A stretch of 64,000 nucleotides of DNA from an uncultured Clostridia bacterium (GCA_947089135.1 CAMUJF010000005.1:1-64000); one strand, 5' to 3'; positions 9,197 through 17,758 are shown, counted from the stretch's first letter. Made by a program: numbers and translations. Notes: generated from the letters alone by a model not told the origin.

Positions 9197-9790
9197 TTAT
9201 ATGTTATGTACTAAACAGTTCGCCTTAACAATTGAACGGACACTTCCATTTAACAGCCATTCATGAATTCCCGTATCTCCCGTGTAAAAGAAAATTTCAG
9301 CGTCAACGGGCAATTTAAAAAAAGCTCTGTAAAGCTGATTTATCATTCCGCCGTGAGTAACCACCGCAATTGTGCTGTCGGGAGCGTTTTCCGATAAAAT
9401 TTTTGAAAGCATAAAATCCGCTCTGTACCGAAACATAAGTACGCTTTCCTGTTCATATACCGACGAGTGGATCGGCACAGAAACCTGCGGATACTTTTCA
9501 TTGACAACTTGACGTTCCAGACCTGCCAACAAGCCGTTATTAAATTCCATAAGATTTTCTTCCGGAAACAGCGGAGCGTTTGTTTCATCGGCGAGATGCT
9601 TTGAGGTTTGAGCCGCTCTTTTTAAGGTGCTGCAATAAATTTTATCCACATGATAATGTTCCTTAACATATTTACTCATGGCATCCGCTTGACGGTGACC
9701 GCGTTCAGTCAGTTCAAAATCCGCTCTCCCCTCATGAACATTAAGAATATCCGCCTCACTCTCACCATGTCTTATAACCAATAATCTCAT
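9197..9790 (-). CDS. Histidine phosphatase family protein
   Basis: The 197-residue protein carries the phosphohistidine motif RHGESEAD at residues 7-14, an arginine in STLKRAAQTS, and the second histidine in VVTHGGMINQL. These are the catalytic residues of the phosphoglycerate-mutase-like phosphatase branch. The substrate is unknown; relatives act on small phosphate esters such as cobalamin intermediates or sugar phosphates. A promoter lies immediately upstream, so it may be a single-gene unit. Confidence 0.85.
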   Translation of the reverse strand: MRLLVIRHGESEADILNVHEGRADFELTERGHRQADAMSKYVKEHYHVDKIYCSTLKRAAQTSKHLADETNAPLFPEENLMEFNNGLLAGLERQVVNEKYPQVSVPIHSSVYEQESVLMFRYRADFMLSKILSENAPDSTIAVVTHGGMINQLYRAFFKLPVDAEIFFYTGDTGIHEWLLNGSVRSIVKANCLVHNI

Positions 9791-9821
9791 TTCAAAACCT
9801 CCGCAGGTTAAATTTTATATA

Positions 9822-9850
9822 ATTGTACCATATGTTACCATTCAAGTAAA
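9822..9850 (-). promoter_or_regulatory. Putative promoter of the histidine phosphatase gene
   Basis: On the minus strand: TTTACT (9850-9845), 17 bp, TACAAT (9827-9822), with TGG directly before the -10 as in extended -10 promoters. It lies about 30 bases upstream of the start codon. Confidence 0.55.
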
Positions 9851-9856
9851 TTAGTT

Positions 9857-10315
9857 TTATATCGCTTTTTTCATGATTATACGCACAAGGCGTACAATTG
9901 CAGATACTGCAAATACTCCCATAGCTATTGAACCGGCAATTCCGAAAGACGTTGCAAACTGACGCGCAAACATATCCATGTCGCCGCTTATGAGTGTGAT
10001 CATAGTATTGTAGAAATATCCTCCCGGAACAAGCGGAATAATTCCCACTACCAGATACATATTTACAGGAACGCGCAGCCGCCTTGCCATTACCTCCGAG
10101 TAAGCCGACACCGCTGCCGCAGAGAAAAAATAGCAAAGCATCTCGCTTGTCCCGCTAAGTTCATATGAAAGAAAAATAAGCTGTGTAACAGTACCTCCTA
10201 TACCTGCGGTTATCATGTGCCGAAGTTTAATGTTAAACTGTACACCGAACGCTATAGAAGCCGCAAGACTGTACAGACACGGAAGAATGACCTGTTCAAA
10301 AACCGATATTTCCAT
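9857..10315 (-). CDS. Threonine/serine exporter, small ThrE-type subunit
   Basis: The 152-residue integral membrane protein has about four to five hydrophobic helices and the G-x-x-P-L-V-P-G-G block (GIIPLVPGGYFYNT) typical of the C-terminal half of ThrE (YjjB-like, ThrE_2). Its partner half is the next gene upstream, 12 bp away. In Corynebacterium ThrE is one fused exporter; here, as in many Firmicutes and in YjjP/YjjB of enterics, it is split. The transported amino acid is unproven. Confidence 0.8.
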   Translation of the reverse strand: MEISVFEQVILPCLYSLAASIAFGVQFNIKLRHMITAGIGGTVTQLIFLSYELSGTSEMLCYFFSAAAVSAYSEVMARRLRVPVNMYLVVGIIPLVPGGYFYNTMITLISGDMDMFARQFATSFGIAGSIAMGVFAVSAIVRLVRIIMKKAI

Positions 10316-10327
10316 AGCCGTACCTCC

Positions 10328-11095
10328 TCAGATCATTGTAAACAGCGCGATTGCCGAAGCCGCACCGACTGCCATTCCCACAGCCACAAGTATGGCTTCG
10401 ATCATTGTGTAAAGCCCCGCAAGGAAATCTCCTGCAATAAAATCACGCATACAGTTGGTAAGAGTAATTCCGGGAACAAGATTCATTGACGAACCGATAA
10501 TGACCTTGTCAAATCCGTTAGTAAATCCTATTCTGGATATAATTACCGCACAGGAGGCTATTACCATAGAACAGATGACGCTCTGAAAAAAAACGCTTGG
10601 TTTGATTTTATTAACAAACTTTGAAATAAAAAATATCAGTACAGAAAGAATTCCCGCAACAATCGCATCGGGAAACTCACCTCCGAAGAAAAGCGCGAAA
10701 ACTGCTCCAACCACACCGAAGCTCATGAACTGTACAGGAATCCCGTAAACGCTTCGTTTAGATATCTCGTCAAGATGACGTTCAATAATTTCATATTCGG
10801 GCTTTACCGTACAGATATAGCGTGAAAGATTGTTCAGCTTGTCAACACGGTCAAGGTTTGTACTGCGGTTCACGATTCTTTTTGTTTGACTCATCGGAAG
10901 TCTGTCTCCGTCGTTCAGCGTTACGATGAGCAGCGTTGGAATTGCAAATATCTCCATGTGCTTTTCTTCAGTTCCGAAGCCGTAAGCAAAAGCGATTCTG
11001 TTAAGGCTGTCCTCTACCCTGTATATCTCTGCGCCGTATTCTATGAGCATACTTCCTATACGGGAGGTTATTTTTAAAAACTCTTTGTTTGTCAT
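10328..11095 (-). CDS. Threonine/serine exporter, large ThrE-type subunit (DUF1212)
   Basis: The 255-residue protein has an N-terminal cytoplasmic portion with the family block GAEIYRVEDSLNRIAFAYG, then about five membrane helices from residue 125, ending with the LVPGITLTNCMRDFIAGD loop. This is the YjjP-like half of the ThrE exporter. AGGAGG lies upstream of the ATG, and the small-subunit gene follows closely. An SDR gene lies just upstream (12 bp), so the three may form one transcript. Confidence 0.82.
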   Translation of the reverse strand: MTNKEFLKITSRIGSMLIEYGAEIYRVEDSLNRIAFAYGFGTEEKHMEIFAIPTLLIVTLNDGDRLPMSQTKRIVNRSTNLDRVDKLNNLSRYICTVKPEYEIIERHLDEISKRSVYGIPVQFMSFGVVGAVFALFFGGEFPDAIVAGILSVLIFFISKFVNKIKPSVFFQSVICSMVIASCAVIISRIGFTNGFDKVIIGSSMNLVPGITLTNCMRDFIAGDFLAGLYTMIEAILVAVGMAVGAASAIALFTMI

Positions 11096-11107
11096 CTAAA
11101 AATCCTC

Positions 11108-11842
11108 CTACAGAATAAATCCGCCGTCAACGGAAAGAACTTGACCCGTTATAAAGTTTGCTTTATCAGAAGAAAGAAAAAGAATAGCCTCAGCTACGTC
11201 TTCAGGAGTACCTATTCGGTTCAGCGGTGTATTTTCTTTAAGTTCATTCAGTATTTCCCCGGAAATCACTGAATTCATGTCCGTTCCGATAACTCCCGGA
11301 GCAATACAGTTTACAGTTATCCCGGACAAGCCTACTTCCTTTGCCAAAGCCTTTGTAAATCCAATAAGCGCGGCTTTTGACGCAGAATAATGTACCTCGC
11401 ATGAAGCCCCGGATATTCCCCACATTGAGGAAATATTGATTATCCTGCCGTATTTTTCATGTATCATCGACGGAATCACAGCCTGAGTGCAATTGTATGC
11501 GCCTTTTACGTTGACTGCAAACATCTTGTCCCACTTTTCTTCTGTAATATCCGAAAAAAGAATTTGCTCTGCTATTCCTGCATTATTAACCAAAACGGAA
11601 ATTCTTCCAAGTTCTTGCTCGGCTTTTCTGAACATTTCTCCAACTGCTGTTTTATCTGAAACATCTGCCTGATACGCTGCAGCCGTTACACCATAACTGT
11701 TTAATTCATTAGCAAGAGAGTTTGCTTTTTCTTTTGATTTACAGTAATTTACAGCTACATTATAGCCGTTTCGGGCAAAAGCAACAGCAGCCGCCCTGCC
11801 TATACCTCTTGAAGCGCCTGTTATAAGTACGGTTTGGTTCAT
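11108..11842 (-). CDS. SDR-family oxidoreductase, 3-oxoacyl-ACP reductase (FabG) type
   Basis: The 244-residue protein shows the short-chain dehydrogenase pattern: the NAD(P) loop TGASRGIG at the N-terminus, NNAG, the catalytic serine in NISSMWG, and the Y-x-x-x-K pair in YSASKAAL. Length and C-terminal ITGQVLSVDGG fit FabG-like reductases. No other fatty-acid genes are nearby, so the true substrate could be another keto compound. The ATG at 11842 has GGGAG eight bases upstream and is preferred over one five codons earlier with no ribosome site. Confidence 0.8.
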   Translation of the reverse strand: MNQTVLITGASRGIGRAAAVAFARNGYNVAVNYCKSKEKANSLANELNSYGVTAAAYQADVSDKTAVGEMFRKAEQELGRISVLVNNAGIAEQILFSDITEEKWDKMFAVNVKGAYNCTQAVIPSMIHEKYGRIINISSMWGISGASCEVHYSASKAALIGFTKALAKEVGLSGITVNCIAPGVIGTDMNSVISGEILNELKENTPLNRIGTPEDVAEAILFLSSDKANFITGQVLSVDGGFIL

Positions 11843-11906
11843 GACTGCCACTCCCATTGTTTTAGTATATAAATATTATACCAATATCCGCTATTAATTT
11901 CAACAA

Positions 11907-11935
11907 TTTACAGATAATTATTTTTATGGTATAAT
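11907..11935 (+). promoter_or_regulatory. Promoter of the radical SAM gene
   Basis: TTTACA (11907-11912), a 17-bp spacer and TATAAT (11930-11935), with TGG before the -10 (extended -10). The start codon lies 23 bases further on. Confidence 0.8.
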
Positions 11936-11957
11936 ACTTATTGAGGAAGTGATCTTT

Positions 11958-12842
11958 ATGGATATGCACAACTGTCGTTTATGTCCGAGAGAATGCGGCA
12001 CTGACAGATATACGGATACTGGCTTCTGTGGCTGCAGAGCGGATATTCGAGCGGCAAAAGCGTATCTTCATATGTGGGAAGAGCCCTGCATATCCGGAAC
12101 GCGCGGTTCGGGAACGGTTTTCTTTTCGGGCTGCAATCTGAAATGCTGTTTTTGCCAGAACTATCAAATATCACATGAGACTCGCGGTAAAGAAATCACC
12201 GAAAGCCGTCTTGCAGAAATTTTTCTTGAACTTCAGAAGCAGGGAGCCCATAATATTAACCTTGTAAGCCCGACTCCGTATGTTCCGCAGATAACAGCAG
12301 CTCTTGATATGTGCCGTGAAAAACTGAACATCCCAATAGTTTATAATACAGGAGGCTATGAAAAGGTTGATACATTAAAGCTTTTGGAGGGATATATTGA
12401 TGTTTACCTGCCTGATTTCAAGTATTTTGACGACAATTTGGGGAAAAAATATTCCGGTGCGGATAATTATTTCGAGACAGTAACAGACGCGCTGAGAGAA
12501 ATGTACCGTCAAACCGGTCCATGTCGTATTGCAGACGGAATAATACGCCGCGGAACAATAATTCGCCACCTCGCCCTGCCGTCCCACAGAGACGATTCTG
12601 TCAGGATACTCGAATGGATAGCTGAAAATCTTCCGCGTGACGGTGTATTGGTAAGCCTTATGAGCCAGTATACACCGTTTTACAAAAGCTATGAGCATAA
12701 GGAGATATCCCGCCGAATATCAACATTTGAATATAATTATGTTCTGGATAAGGCAGTATCTCTCGGACTCAGAGGGTTTATGCAGGAGCGTTCCTCCGCT
12801 AAAGAGGAATACACACCCGATTTTGATTTAAGCGGTATATGA
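11958..12842 (+). CDS. Radical SAM protein of the PflX / COG1313 type
   Basis: The 294-residue protein has two cysteine clusters. An N-terminal C-x2-C-x4-C (CRLCPREC...) is followed by the radical SAM motif C-x3-C-x2-C in FSGCNLKCCFCQNYQ at about residue 62. COG1313 proteins resemble pyruvate-formate-lyase activating enzymes, but their target is not settled. The start is the ATG at 11958, with GGAAGTG upstream; a GTG three codons earlier overlaps the ribosome site. It has its own promoter and is followed by a hairpin. Confidence 0.82.
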   Translation: MDMHNCRLCPRECGTDRYTDTGFCGCRADIRAAKAYLHMWEEPCISGTRGSGTVFFSGCNLKCCFCQNYQISHETRGKEITESRLAEIFLELQKQGAHNINLVSPTPYVPQITAALDMCREKLNIPIVYNTGGYEKVDTLKLLEGYIDVYLPDFKYFDDNLGKKYSGADNYFETVTDALREMYRQTGPCRIADGIIRRGTIIRHLALPSHRDDSVRILEWIAENLPRDGVLVSLMSQYTPFYKSYEHKEISRRISTFEYNYVLDKAVSLGLRGFMQERSSAKEEYTPDFDLSGI

Positions 12843-12850
12843 ATATGTAT

Positions 12851-12873
12851 GGGTACGGTTCAGAGCCGTACCC
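12851..12873. terminator. Hairpin between convergent genes
   Basis: GGGTACGG (12851-12858) and CCGTACCC (12866-12873) form a perfect 8-bp stem with a 7-base loop, eight bases past the stop of the radical SAM gene and just beyond the stop of the minus-strand gene. The following T-runs are weak on both strands, so termination efficiency is uncertain. Confidence 0.6.
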
Positions 12874-12879
12874 TTAAAG

Positions 12880-13071
12880 TTATGAAAGTCTGATGTTGTC
12901 AACTTCTTCTCTGGCAAGCTCTGCATTGTCCTCAAGAACGTTCACAACGCTGCCGTCGGCAAGAGTTTTATTGCAGGTGATTATGCTGGTATAGTACTTG
13001 CCGTTGATCTGTTGAGGATTTTTAGGATCTACCCTTGCATGATTTCCATGCTTTATAAGCCTTTTCTTCAT
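12880..13071 (-). CDS. Small hypothetical protein (63 residues)
   Basis: The protein is basic at its start (MKKRLIKHGNHARVDP) and acidic at its end, with no membrane segment. I do not recognise the family. AGGAGG lies just before the ATG, and the gene follows the 142-residue gene by 15 bp, so they should be translated from one message. A possible beta-rich core is YYTSIITCN...DGSVVNVL. No function is assigned. Confidence 0.6.
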   Translation of the reverse strand: MKKRLIKHGNHARVDPKNPQQINGKYYTSIITCNKTLADGSVVNVLEDNAELAREEVDNIRLS

Positions 13072-13086
13072 GGTTGTTCCTCCTGT

Positions 13087-13515
13087 TTAAAGATATCCTT
13101 TAAGATTGTCGATATAAGCTTGTTCCTTTTTTAGCATATCCTTAGCCTCCTGAACAAGCTTGGGACTTGCGGTCACAGTATGATTGAGCGCTTTGTTGAT
13201 CTTGATTATCCCCATGTTTGTCCCCTGAATGAGCATTTCAGCAATATGCTCGGTGGACTTGTCCTTTGCGCAGTTAAAGCATATCCCCATTTTTGACATC
13301 AGCTTCGCTGTTTTGGAAAGCGGCTGCGGTTTCAGATCATGAGCTTTCATGCTGCCGACTATCATATTTTCCTGTCCCTGATAATTTGCAAGCTGCTTGC
13401 GAAGCTCGTTTTTAAGCTTTGTATCGCTTACTTTCGGAAAAATCTGCTTGATAGAGCTTGTTCCCATCTCGGCGTTTTGATACAAAGCGTCAAAAAGCTT
13501 ATTCTGATTTGACAT
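13087..13515 (-). CDS. Hypothetical helical protein, possibly ferritin-like four-helix bundle
   Basis: The 142-residue soluble protein is almost entirely predicted helix. Acidic residues and Gln recur in the helices (NAEMG, NYQGQENM, EHIAEMLIQG, KKEQAYID), which suggests a ferritin-like or PA2169-type bundle, but the full metal-binding pattern is not visible. There are two cysteines in GICFNCAKD. AAGGAGA lies upstream of the ATG. It is paired with the 63-residue gene downstream. The fold is inference. Confidence 0.55.
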   Translation of the reverse strand: MSNQNKLFDALYQNAEMGTSSIKQIFPKVSDTKLKNELRKQLANYQGQENMIVGSMKAHDLKPQPLSKTAKLMSKMGICFNCAKDKSTEHIAEMLIQGTNMGIIKINKALNHTVTASPKLVQEAKDMLKKEQAYIDNLKGYL

Positions 13516-13588
13516 AAATCGTTCTCCTTTCTTATTGTCTTACAGTTATTATGCTGAAACGTACTATTAAATATTTACGTCATTTGTA

Positions 13589-13617
13589 TTGAAAATTTCA
13601 GGAATATGTTGTATAAT
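13589..13617 (+). promoter_or_regulatory. Promoter of the 193-residue membrane protein
   Basis: TTGAAA (13589-13594), 17 bp, TATAAT (13612-13617). It faces away from the helical-protein gene. Confidence 0.75.
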
Positions 13618-13653
13618 AATATGTAAAATTTATTGAAACAACAGGAGTATAAA

Positions 13654-14235
13654 ATGGCTGAAAAAATTATTTCAAGAGAAAAGGAAAATTTTATAAAAAG
13701 GTGTGCAAAAGGTATCGGCTACTGGCTTATAGGAAGCTTTATGTGCTTTTGTATCTGCTCCACGATGGTCGTGCTGATGAAAGGGGTGCTGCTGCTGAAA
13801 ATTTTTGTTGCGCTCTGTACCTCCGCAATAATGCTTGGTCTGCTTTTCAACTGGACGTACTACTCGGCAAAGCGTGACAGAAACGCAGTAAAATTTCATA
13901 AAATGGAGTATGACAGATTTATGCCGCTGAAAATGGCAGTTATCGCTCCTATCGTATCCTACGTTATGCTGATACTGTTGTATCTTTGCAAACTGGGAAC
14001 TATCCATGAGTCATTTTTCAGCTATTATCTTTTTTTGGATATGTGGATACTTCCGTATGTAACGCTTTTTACAGGAGAACGCGTTATCAGCGCCGTATCA
14101 TGGAGCGGAATGCTTGGAATAACCTTTGTAACGCTTTTGCAGCCTACTGTAATTTATCTTACCTATACACTCGTCTACAATGATGTGGACGTTGCCGGTC
14201 TGGTTTTTTACAAAAACGGAAACAAAAGAAAGTAA
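13654..14235 (+). CDS. Hypothetical integral membrane protein
   Basis: The 193-residue protein has four hydrophobic segments, at about residues 25-45, 50-68, 92-112 and 120-170 (the last long enough for two helices). Ends are short and charged. I do not recognise a family. The ATG at 13654 is chosen because AGGAG precedes it; a TTG seven codons upstream overlaps that site. The next gene is an amidase 77 bp downstream on the same strand, so they may share a message. Confidence 0.6.
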   Translation: MAEKIISREKENFIKRCAKGIGYWLIGSFMCFCICSTMVVLMKGVLLLKIFVALCTSAIMLGLLFNWTYYSAKRDRNAVKFHKMEYDRFMPLKMAVIAPIVSYVMLILLYLCKLGTIHESFFSYYLFLDMWILPYVTLFTGERVISAVSWSGMLGITFVTLLQPTVIYLTYTLVYNDVDVAGLVFYKNGNKRK

Positions 14236-14312
14236 TTTAAAACAAAATTGTCATACAAGCCCTTATTTTTTCATAGGATACAGTAAATAAACAAGCTGTT
14301 TGGAGGTATTTT

Positions 14313-15032
14313 ATGAGAAAAATAAGATGGAACGCCGTGTTTGTAGCATTGACTTTCTGTGCCTGCATTGGAGTTATCTGCTGGTCAGCGGTAAAAATAG
14401 ATACGGCAATTACAGTTTCAAATTCTGTTCCCGAAGATAACTTTATGATAATCCTTGACGCCGGACATGGCGGTATGGACGGAGGCTGCTCCACTGCCGA
14501 CGGGAAAACTGAAAAGGGCATCAACCTTAACATCCTGCTTTCTGTTCGCGATCTGGGAAGACTTTTCGGTTACTCTGTTGAATCTACCCGCGAAAAGGAT
14601 ACGTCTATACACGATAAAGGAGTCACAGGAATACGCAATCAAAAGGTGTCCGATATGGAAAACCGACTTGCACTGTTCAACAAATACGCAAACTCAGTAT
14701 GCGTTTCAATTCACCAAAACACATTCAGCGATCCTCAATACAGCGGAGCCCAGATGTTCTACAGTGATAAGAACCCGTCCAGCGAGCGTCTCGCTTCTAT
14801 TATGCAGCAAAAGTTTGTAGGAAATCTCCAGCCTGAAAATCAGCGTGAAACGAAGCTTTGCGGAAGTGAGCTGTACCTTTGCTACTATTGTGAAAATCCC
14901 GCGGTAATGGTGGAGTGCGGTTTCCTTTCTAATCCTGAAGAAGCTGCAAAGCTCACCAACGAGGAATATCAGCATCAGGTGGCTTTTACGATTTTTTCGG
15001 GAATAAACGAATTTGTACATACGAGCGCATAA
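14313..15032 (+). CDS. N-acetylmuramoyl-L-alanine amidase (Amidase_3, CwlD-like)
   Basis: The 239-residue enzyme cleaves the bond between muramic acid and the stem peptide of peptidoglycan. An N-terminal signal anchor (about residues 8-28) places the catalytic domain outside the membrane. Zinc ligands and the catalytic glutamate fit Amidase_3: histidine in DAGHGGMDGG, glutamate in TEKGINL, histidine in VSIHQN, and glutamate in VECGFLSN. The size and lack of extra wall-binding domains resemble CwlD, which makes muramic lactam in the spore cortex; that role fits other sporulation genes here but is inference. Confidence 0.85.
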   Translation: MRKIRWNAVFVALTFCACIGVICWSAVKIDTAITVSNSVPEDNFMIILDAGHGGMDGGCSTADGKTEKGINLNILLSVRDLGRLFGYSVESTREKDTSIHDKGVTGIRNQKVSDMENRLALFNKYANSVCVSIHQNTFSDPQYSGAQMFYSDKNPSSERLASIMQQKFVGNLQPENQRETKLCGSELYLCYYCENPAVMVECGFLSNPEEAAKLTNEEYQHQVAFTIFSGINEFVHTSA

Positions 15033-15063
15033 GTGCTAATTAAAAGTACTTATCCGCAATATA

Positions 15064-15092
15064 TTGACAAAATATGAATGCAGTGGTATAAT
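15064..15092 (+). promoter_or_regulatory. Full-consensus sigma-A promoter before hemerythrin
   Basis: TTGACA (15064-15069), 17-bp spacer, TATAAT (15087-15092), plus TGG before the -10. This matches consensus at all twelve positions, so the hemerythrin gene is expected to be strongly expressed unless repressed. Confidence 0.88.
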
Positions 15093-15127
15093 TTTAAAGG
15101 ACAATTTAAAACTATGGAGGTATACAT

Positions 15128-15523
15128 ATGGCTTATGAGCTTACAAAAGAACTTGAAACGGGGAACTCAATTATCGACAGCGAACATAAAAAACTGTTTA
15201 AAGCCGTAAACGAATTTCTTGATGCCTGCGGCAAAGGTCAGGGACGAACTTCAATGGAGTCGGTAATTAATTTTCTTACGAGCTATGTCGATCATCATTT
15301 CAATCACGAAGAACAGCTCCAAAAGGACAGCAAGTATCCCGGATATTTGCCTCACAAAGCGTTTCATGATAACTATAAACTTAAGCTAAAGGAACTTGTT
15401 TCTAAAATTCCGGAGTCCGGAATGTCAGTTTCTGATATTGCGAATATAAACAGTCACATTGGGGTACTTGTTACGCATATTAAGATAGATGACAAAAAAC
15501 TGGGAGCTTTTCTGAAAAAATAA
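15128..15523 (+). CDS. Bacteriohemerythrin
   Basis: The 131-residue four-helix protein has the ligand set for a non-heme di-iron oxygen-binding site: histidine in SEHKKLF, histidine and glutamate in HHFNHEEQL, the two histidines in PHKAFHDNY, and the H-x4-D pair in THIKIDDK. Single-domain bacteriohemerythrins bind O2 and may deliver, store or scavenge it; in an anaerobe scavenging is plausible. It stands alone with its own strong promoter and terminator. Confidence 0.92.
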   Translation: MAYELTKELETGNSIIDSEHKKLFKAVNEFLDACGKGQGRTSMESVINFLTSYVDHHFNHEEQLQKDSKYPGYLPHKAFHDNYKLKLKELVSKIPESGMSVSDIANINSHIGVLVTHIKIDDKKLGAFLKK

Positions 15524-15528
15524 TTTGA

Positions 15529-15559
15529 GGGACTTTGGCGGGATCAATGCCGAAGTCCC
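15529..15559 (+). terminator. Terminator after hemerythrin
   Basis: GGGACTT (15529-15535) pairs with AAGTCCC (15553-15559); an inner GGC/GCC extends the stem. A short ATTTTG tail follows. Confidence 0.7.
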
Positions 15560-15573
15560 ATTTTGATGTATTC

Positions 15574-15602
15574 TTGACATTACATGGATTTTTTGTTATA
15601 CT
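15574..15602 (+). promoter_or_regulatory. Promoter of radA
   Basis: TTGACA (15574-15579), 17 bp, TATACT (15597-15602), 33 bases before the start codon. Confidence 0.85.
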
Positions 15603-15635
15603 TTATACACGTCATAAAATTTTTCGGAGGTTCAG

Positions 15636-17057
15636 ATGGCAGGAAAATTAAAAACAGTTTACATATGCAGTCAGTGCGGATATGAAAGCTCAAAATGGAA
15701 CGGAAAGTGTCCGTCCTGCGGTGAATGGAATACTTTTGAGGAAGAGGTCGTGGAGACTGCTCCGAGATCGGCGGGAAAAGCTTTATCATCTGTAAAAACT
15801 GCTGATATGTCATCAAAAATCGTATCTCTTTCAAGCATTGATACGGAGGAAGACGTTAGATACTCCACAGGGGTCGGAGAGCTTAACAGAGTGCTTGGAG
15901 GAGGTCTTGTAAAAGGCTCGCTGGTGCTTCTCGGAGGAGAACCCGGTATAGGAAAATCCACAATGCTTTTGCAGATATGCAAGTATTTGGGAGAAAGCTA
16001 TACCATACTTTATATTTCCGGAGAGGAAAGCATACGACAGATAAAGCTTCGCGCTCAACGGCTCGGAGTCGATACGGAGAATCTTTCTCTGCTTTCTACC
16101 AATGACGCGCGTGCTGCTTCCGATACAATTTCAGTACATAAACCTGATATCGCTATTATTGACTCGATTCAAACAATGTCGATAAGCGAAATAAATTCCA
16201 GTGCAGGAAGTATTACACAGGTGCGTGAATGTACAAACCTTTTTATGCGTACCGCAAAATCTGAGGAGATACCGATTTTTGTTGTAAGCCATGTCAACAA
16301 AGACGGCGCTATTGCAGGTCCAAAGGTTATGGAGCATATAGTTGATACTGTACTGTATTTTGAGGGTGAACGGCATTTAAGCTACCGTATCCTTCGGGCT
16401 GTAAAAAACCGTTTTGGTTCAACCAATGAAATAGGCGTTTTTGAAATGTGTGATACAGGACTTGAAGAAGTTGAAAATCCGTCGCTCATGCTTCTGTCAG
16501 GACGTCCCACCGGTGTATCAGGAACGTGCGTTGCTTGCATAATCGAGGGAAGTCGTCCCATTCTTGCGGAGGTTCAGGCTCTTGTTACCAAAAGCACGTT
16601 TTCCGCTCCCAAAAGAACTGCCACAGGGTTTGACTATAATCGTTTGGCAATAATAATCGCAGTACTGGAAAAGCGTCTTGGAATGTTTTGCGGAACTCTG
16701 GACGTATATCTGAACATTGTCGGAGGCTTCCGTCTTGACGAACCCGCCGGAGATCTGCCCGTAGCTCTTGCCATATACAGCGGCTACTACGATGTTCCTA
16801 TAAACGATAAGCTCATCGCTTTCGGAGAGATTGGTCTCGGCGGAGAGGTTCGGAATACTTCAAATATTTCCCAGCGAATAATGGAAGCCGAACGTCTCGG
16901 TTTTACCGACTGCATTATTCCCAAACAATCCATGAGAAGCATTGACCCAAGCAAATATAATATGCATATCTATGGTGTATCTTCCCTGCGGCAGGCATTT
17001 GCCGTAATACAAAAAAATAAAAATGATAATAAAAACGCTCCCGCGTCTGCCGAATAA
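15636..17057 (+). CDS. radA: DNA repair protein RadA (Sms)
   Basis: The 473-residue protein has the RadA layout: an N-terminal zinc finger with two C-x2-C pairs (CSQCG and CPSCG), a RecA-like ATPase with Walker A GGEPGIGKST, the RadA signature KNRFG in AVKNRFGSTNE, and a C-terminal Lon-protease-like domain with no protease activity expected. RadA is a DnaB-type helicase that drives branch migration during recombination. GGAGG precedes the ATG. The gene converges on the V-ATPase operon, whose terminator lies inside its last codons. Confidence 0.96.
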   Translation: MAGKLKTVYICSQCGYESSKWNGKCPSCGEWNTFEEEVVETAPRSAGKALSSVKTADMSSKIVSLSSIDTEEDVRYSTGVGELNRVLGGGLVKGSLVLLGGEPGIGKSTMLLQICKYLGESYTILYISGEESIRQIKLRAQRLGVDTENLSLLSTNDARAASDTISVHKPDIAIIDSIQTMSISEINSSAGSITQVRECTNLFMRTAKSEEIPIFVVSHVNKDGAIAGPKVMEHIVDTVLYFEGERHLSYRILRAVKNRFGSTNEIGVFEMCDTGLEEVENPSLMLLSGRPTGVSGTCVACIIEGSRPILAEVQALVTKSTFSAPKRTATGFDYNRLAIIIAVLEKRLGMFCGTLDVYLNIVGGFRLDEPAGDLPVALAIYSGYYDVPINDKLIAFGEIGLGGEVRNTSNISQRIMEAERLGFTDCIIPKQSMRSIDPSKYNMHIYGVSSLRQAFAVIQKNKNDNKNAPASAE

Positions 17058-17074
17058 TATCGGATGCGGGAGCG
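17036..17074 (-). terminator. Terminator of the V-ATPase operon, inside the end of radA
   Basis: CGCTCCCGC (17036-17044) pairs with GCGGGAGCG (17066-17074). On the minus strand the stem is followed by TTTTTATTAT, a good U-tract, so it ends the V-ATPase message. The left arm lies in radA's last codons. On the plus strand the tail is poor in T, so termination of radA here is less sure. Confidence 0.75.
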
Positions 17075-17075
17075 T

Positions 17076-17723
17076 TCATATACTTGATTTTCTTTTTACA
17101 GTGTATTTTTTCTTGTGCAGCTTCTGAGTTTTGATAACTTTCATACGCGAAAATTCTTCGCGTTCTTTTTCTTCAAGGCTGTCTGTAATGTATCTGACAA
17201 TGTTTTCGTACCGCGGAATAACAATATTCTGTAAAGCGTTTGCCCTTGTCTGCGTTTTTCGTATGGAATTAGTCAGCCTGTAAATACTATTTTCCACTTC
17301 GGCAAGAACAGCAGTCATATACTTTACTTTTTCAAAGCAAATGTAAGCTTGATCCACATTGGAATCGGTATTTTGCAAGCCGTAGTTGAGTACGGGCTTT
17401 TTTTGTTCAATGGTAAGAGTAGGAAGCTCGCAGCCCATTACGCTTCTGTAAGACACTTGAAGAGTATCGTCAACCGGAACGGCTTTTGCAACATTTTCAA
17501 TGACTCCTCTTGCAATATTTGCCATTTGCAGAGCAGAGTACGCTTTGACATAGGTCTCGTCAATAGTTCTGCAAATAGATTTTGCCGTGTTCACTAAAGT
17601 CATAAGCTCACGTATAAGAATATTACGCTTTTTATCAAGAAGCTCATATCCAAGCTTTGCAAGAGCTAAAGATTTCTGAGTATTAAGAAGATTTCCCTTC
17701 GTAGGGAACACTTGTTCAGCCAT
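17076..17723 (-). CDS. atpD: V/A-type ATPase subunit D
   Basis: The 215-residue protein is the central rotor shaft of the V/A-type ATPase. It opens with the family block FPTKGNLLNTQKSLALAKLG and has the two long antiparallel coiled-coil helices expected, at about residues 8-75 and 115-185, with a basic C-terminus. It is the last gene of the operon. In most Clostridia D follows B directly; here a NUDIX gene sits between. Confidence 0.93.
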   Translation of the reverse strand: MAEQVFPTKGNLLNTQKSLALAKLGYELLDKKRNILIRELMTLVNTAKSICRTIDETYVKAYSALQMANIARGVIENVAKAVPVDDTLQVSYRSVMGCELPTLTIEQKKPVLNYGLQNTDSNVDQAYICFEKVKYMTAVLAEVENSIYRLTNSIRKTQTRANALQNIVIPRYENIVRYITDSLEEKEREEFSRMKVIKTQKLHKKKYTVKRKSSI

Positions 17724-17758
17724 AAATACGACCTCCTTTCATAAGCTTACGCTGCCAA

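Noticed and set aside
9792..10136. 114-residue minus-strand frame
   Set aside because: Overlaps the small ThrE-type gene in another frame and shows no membrane or family pattern.
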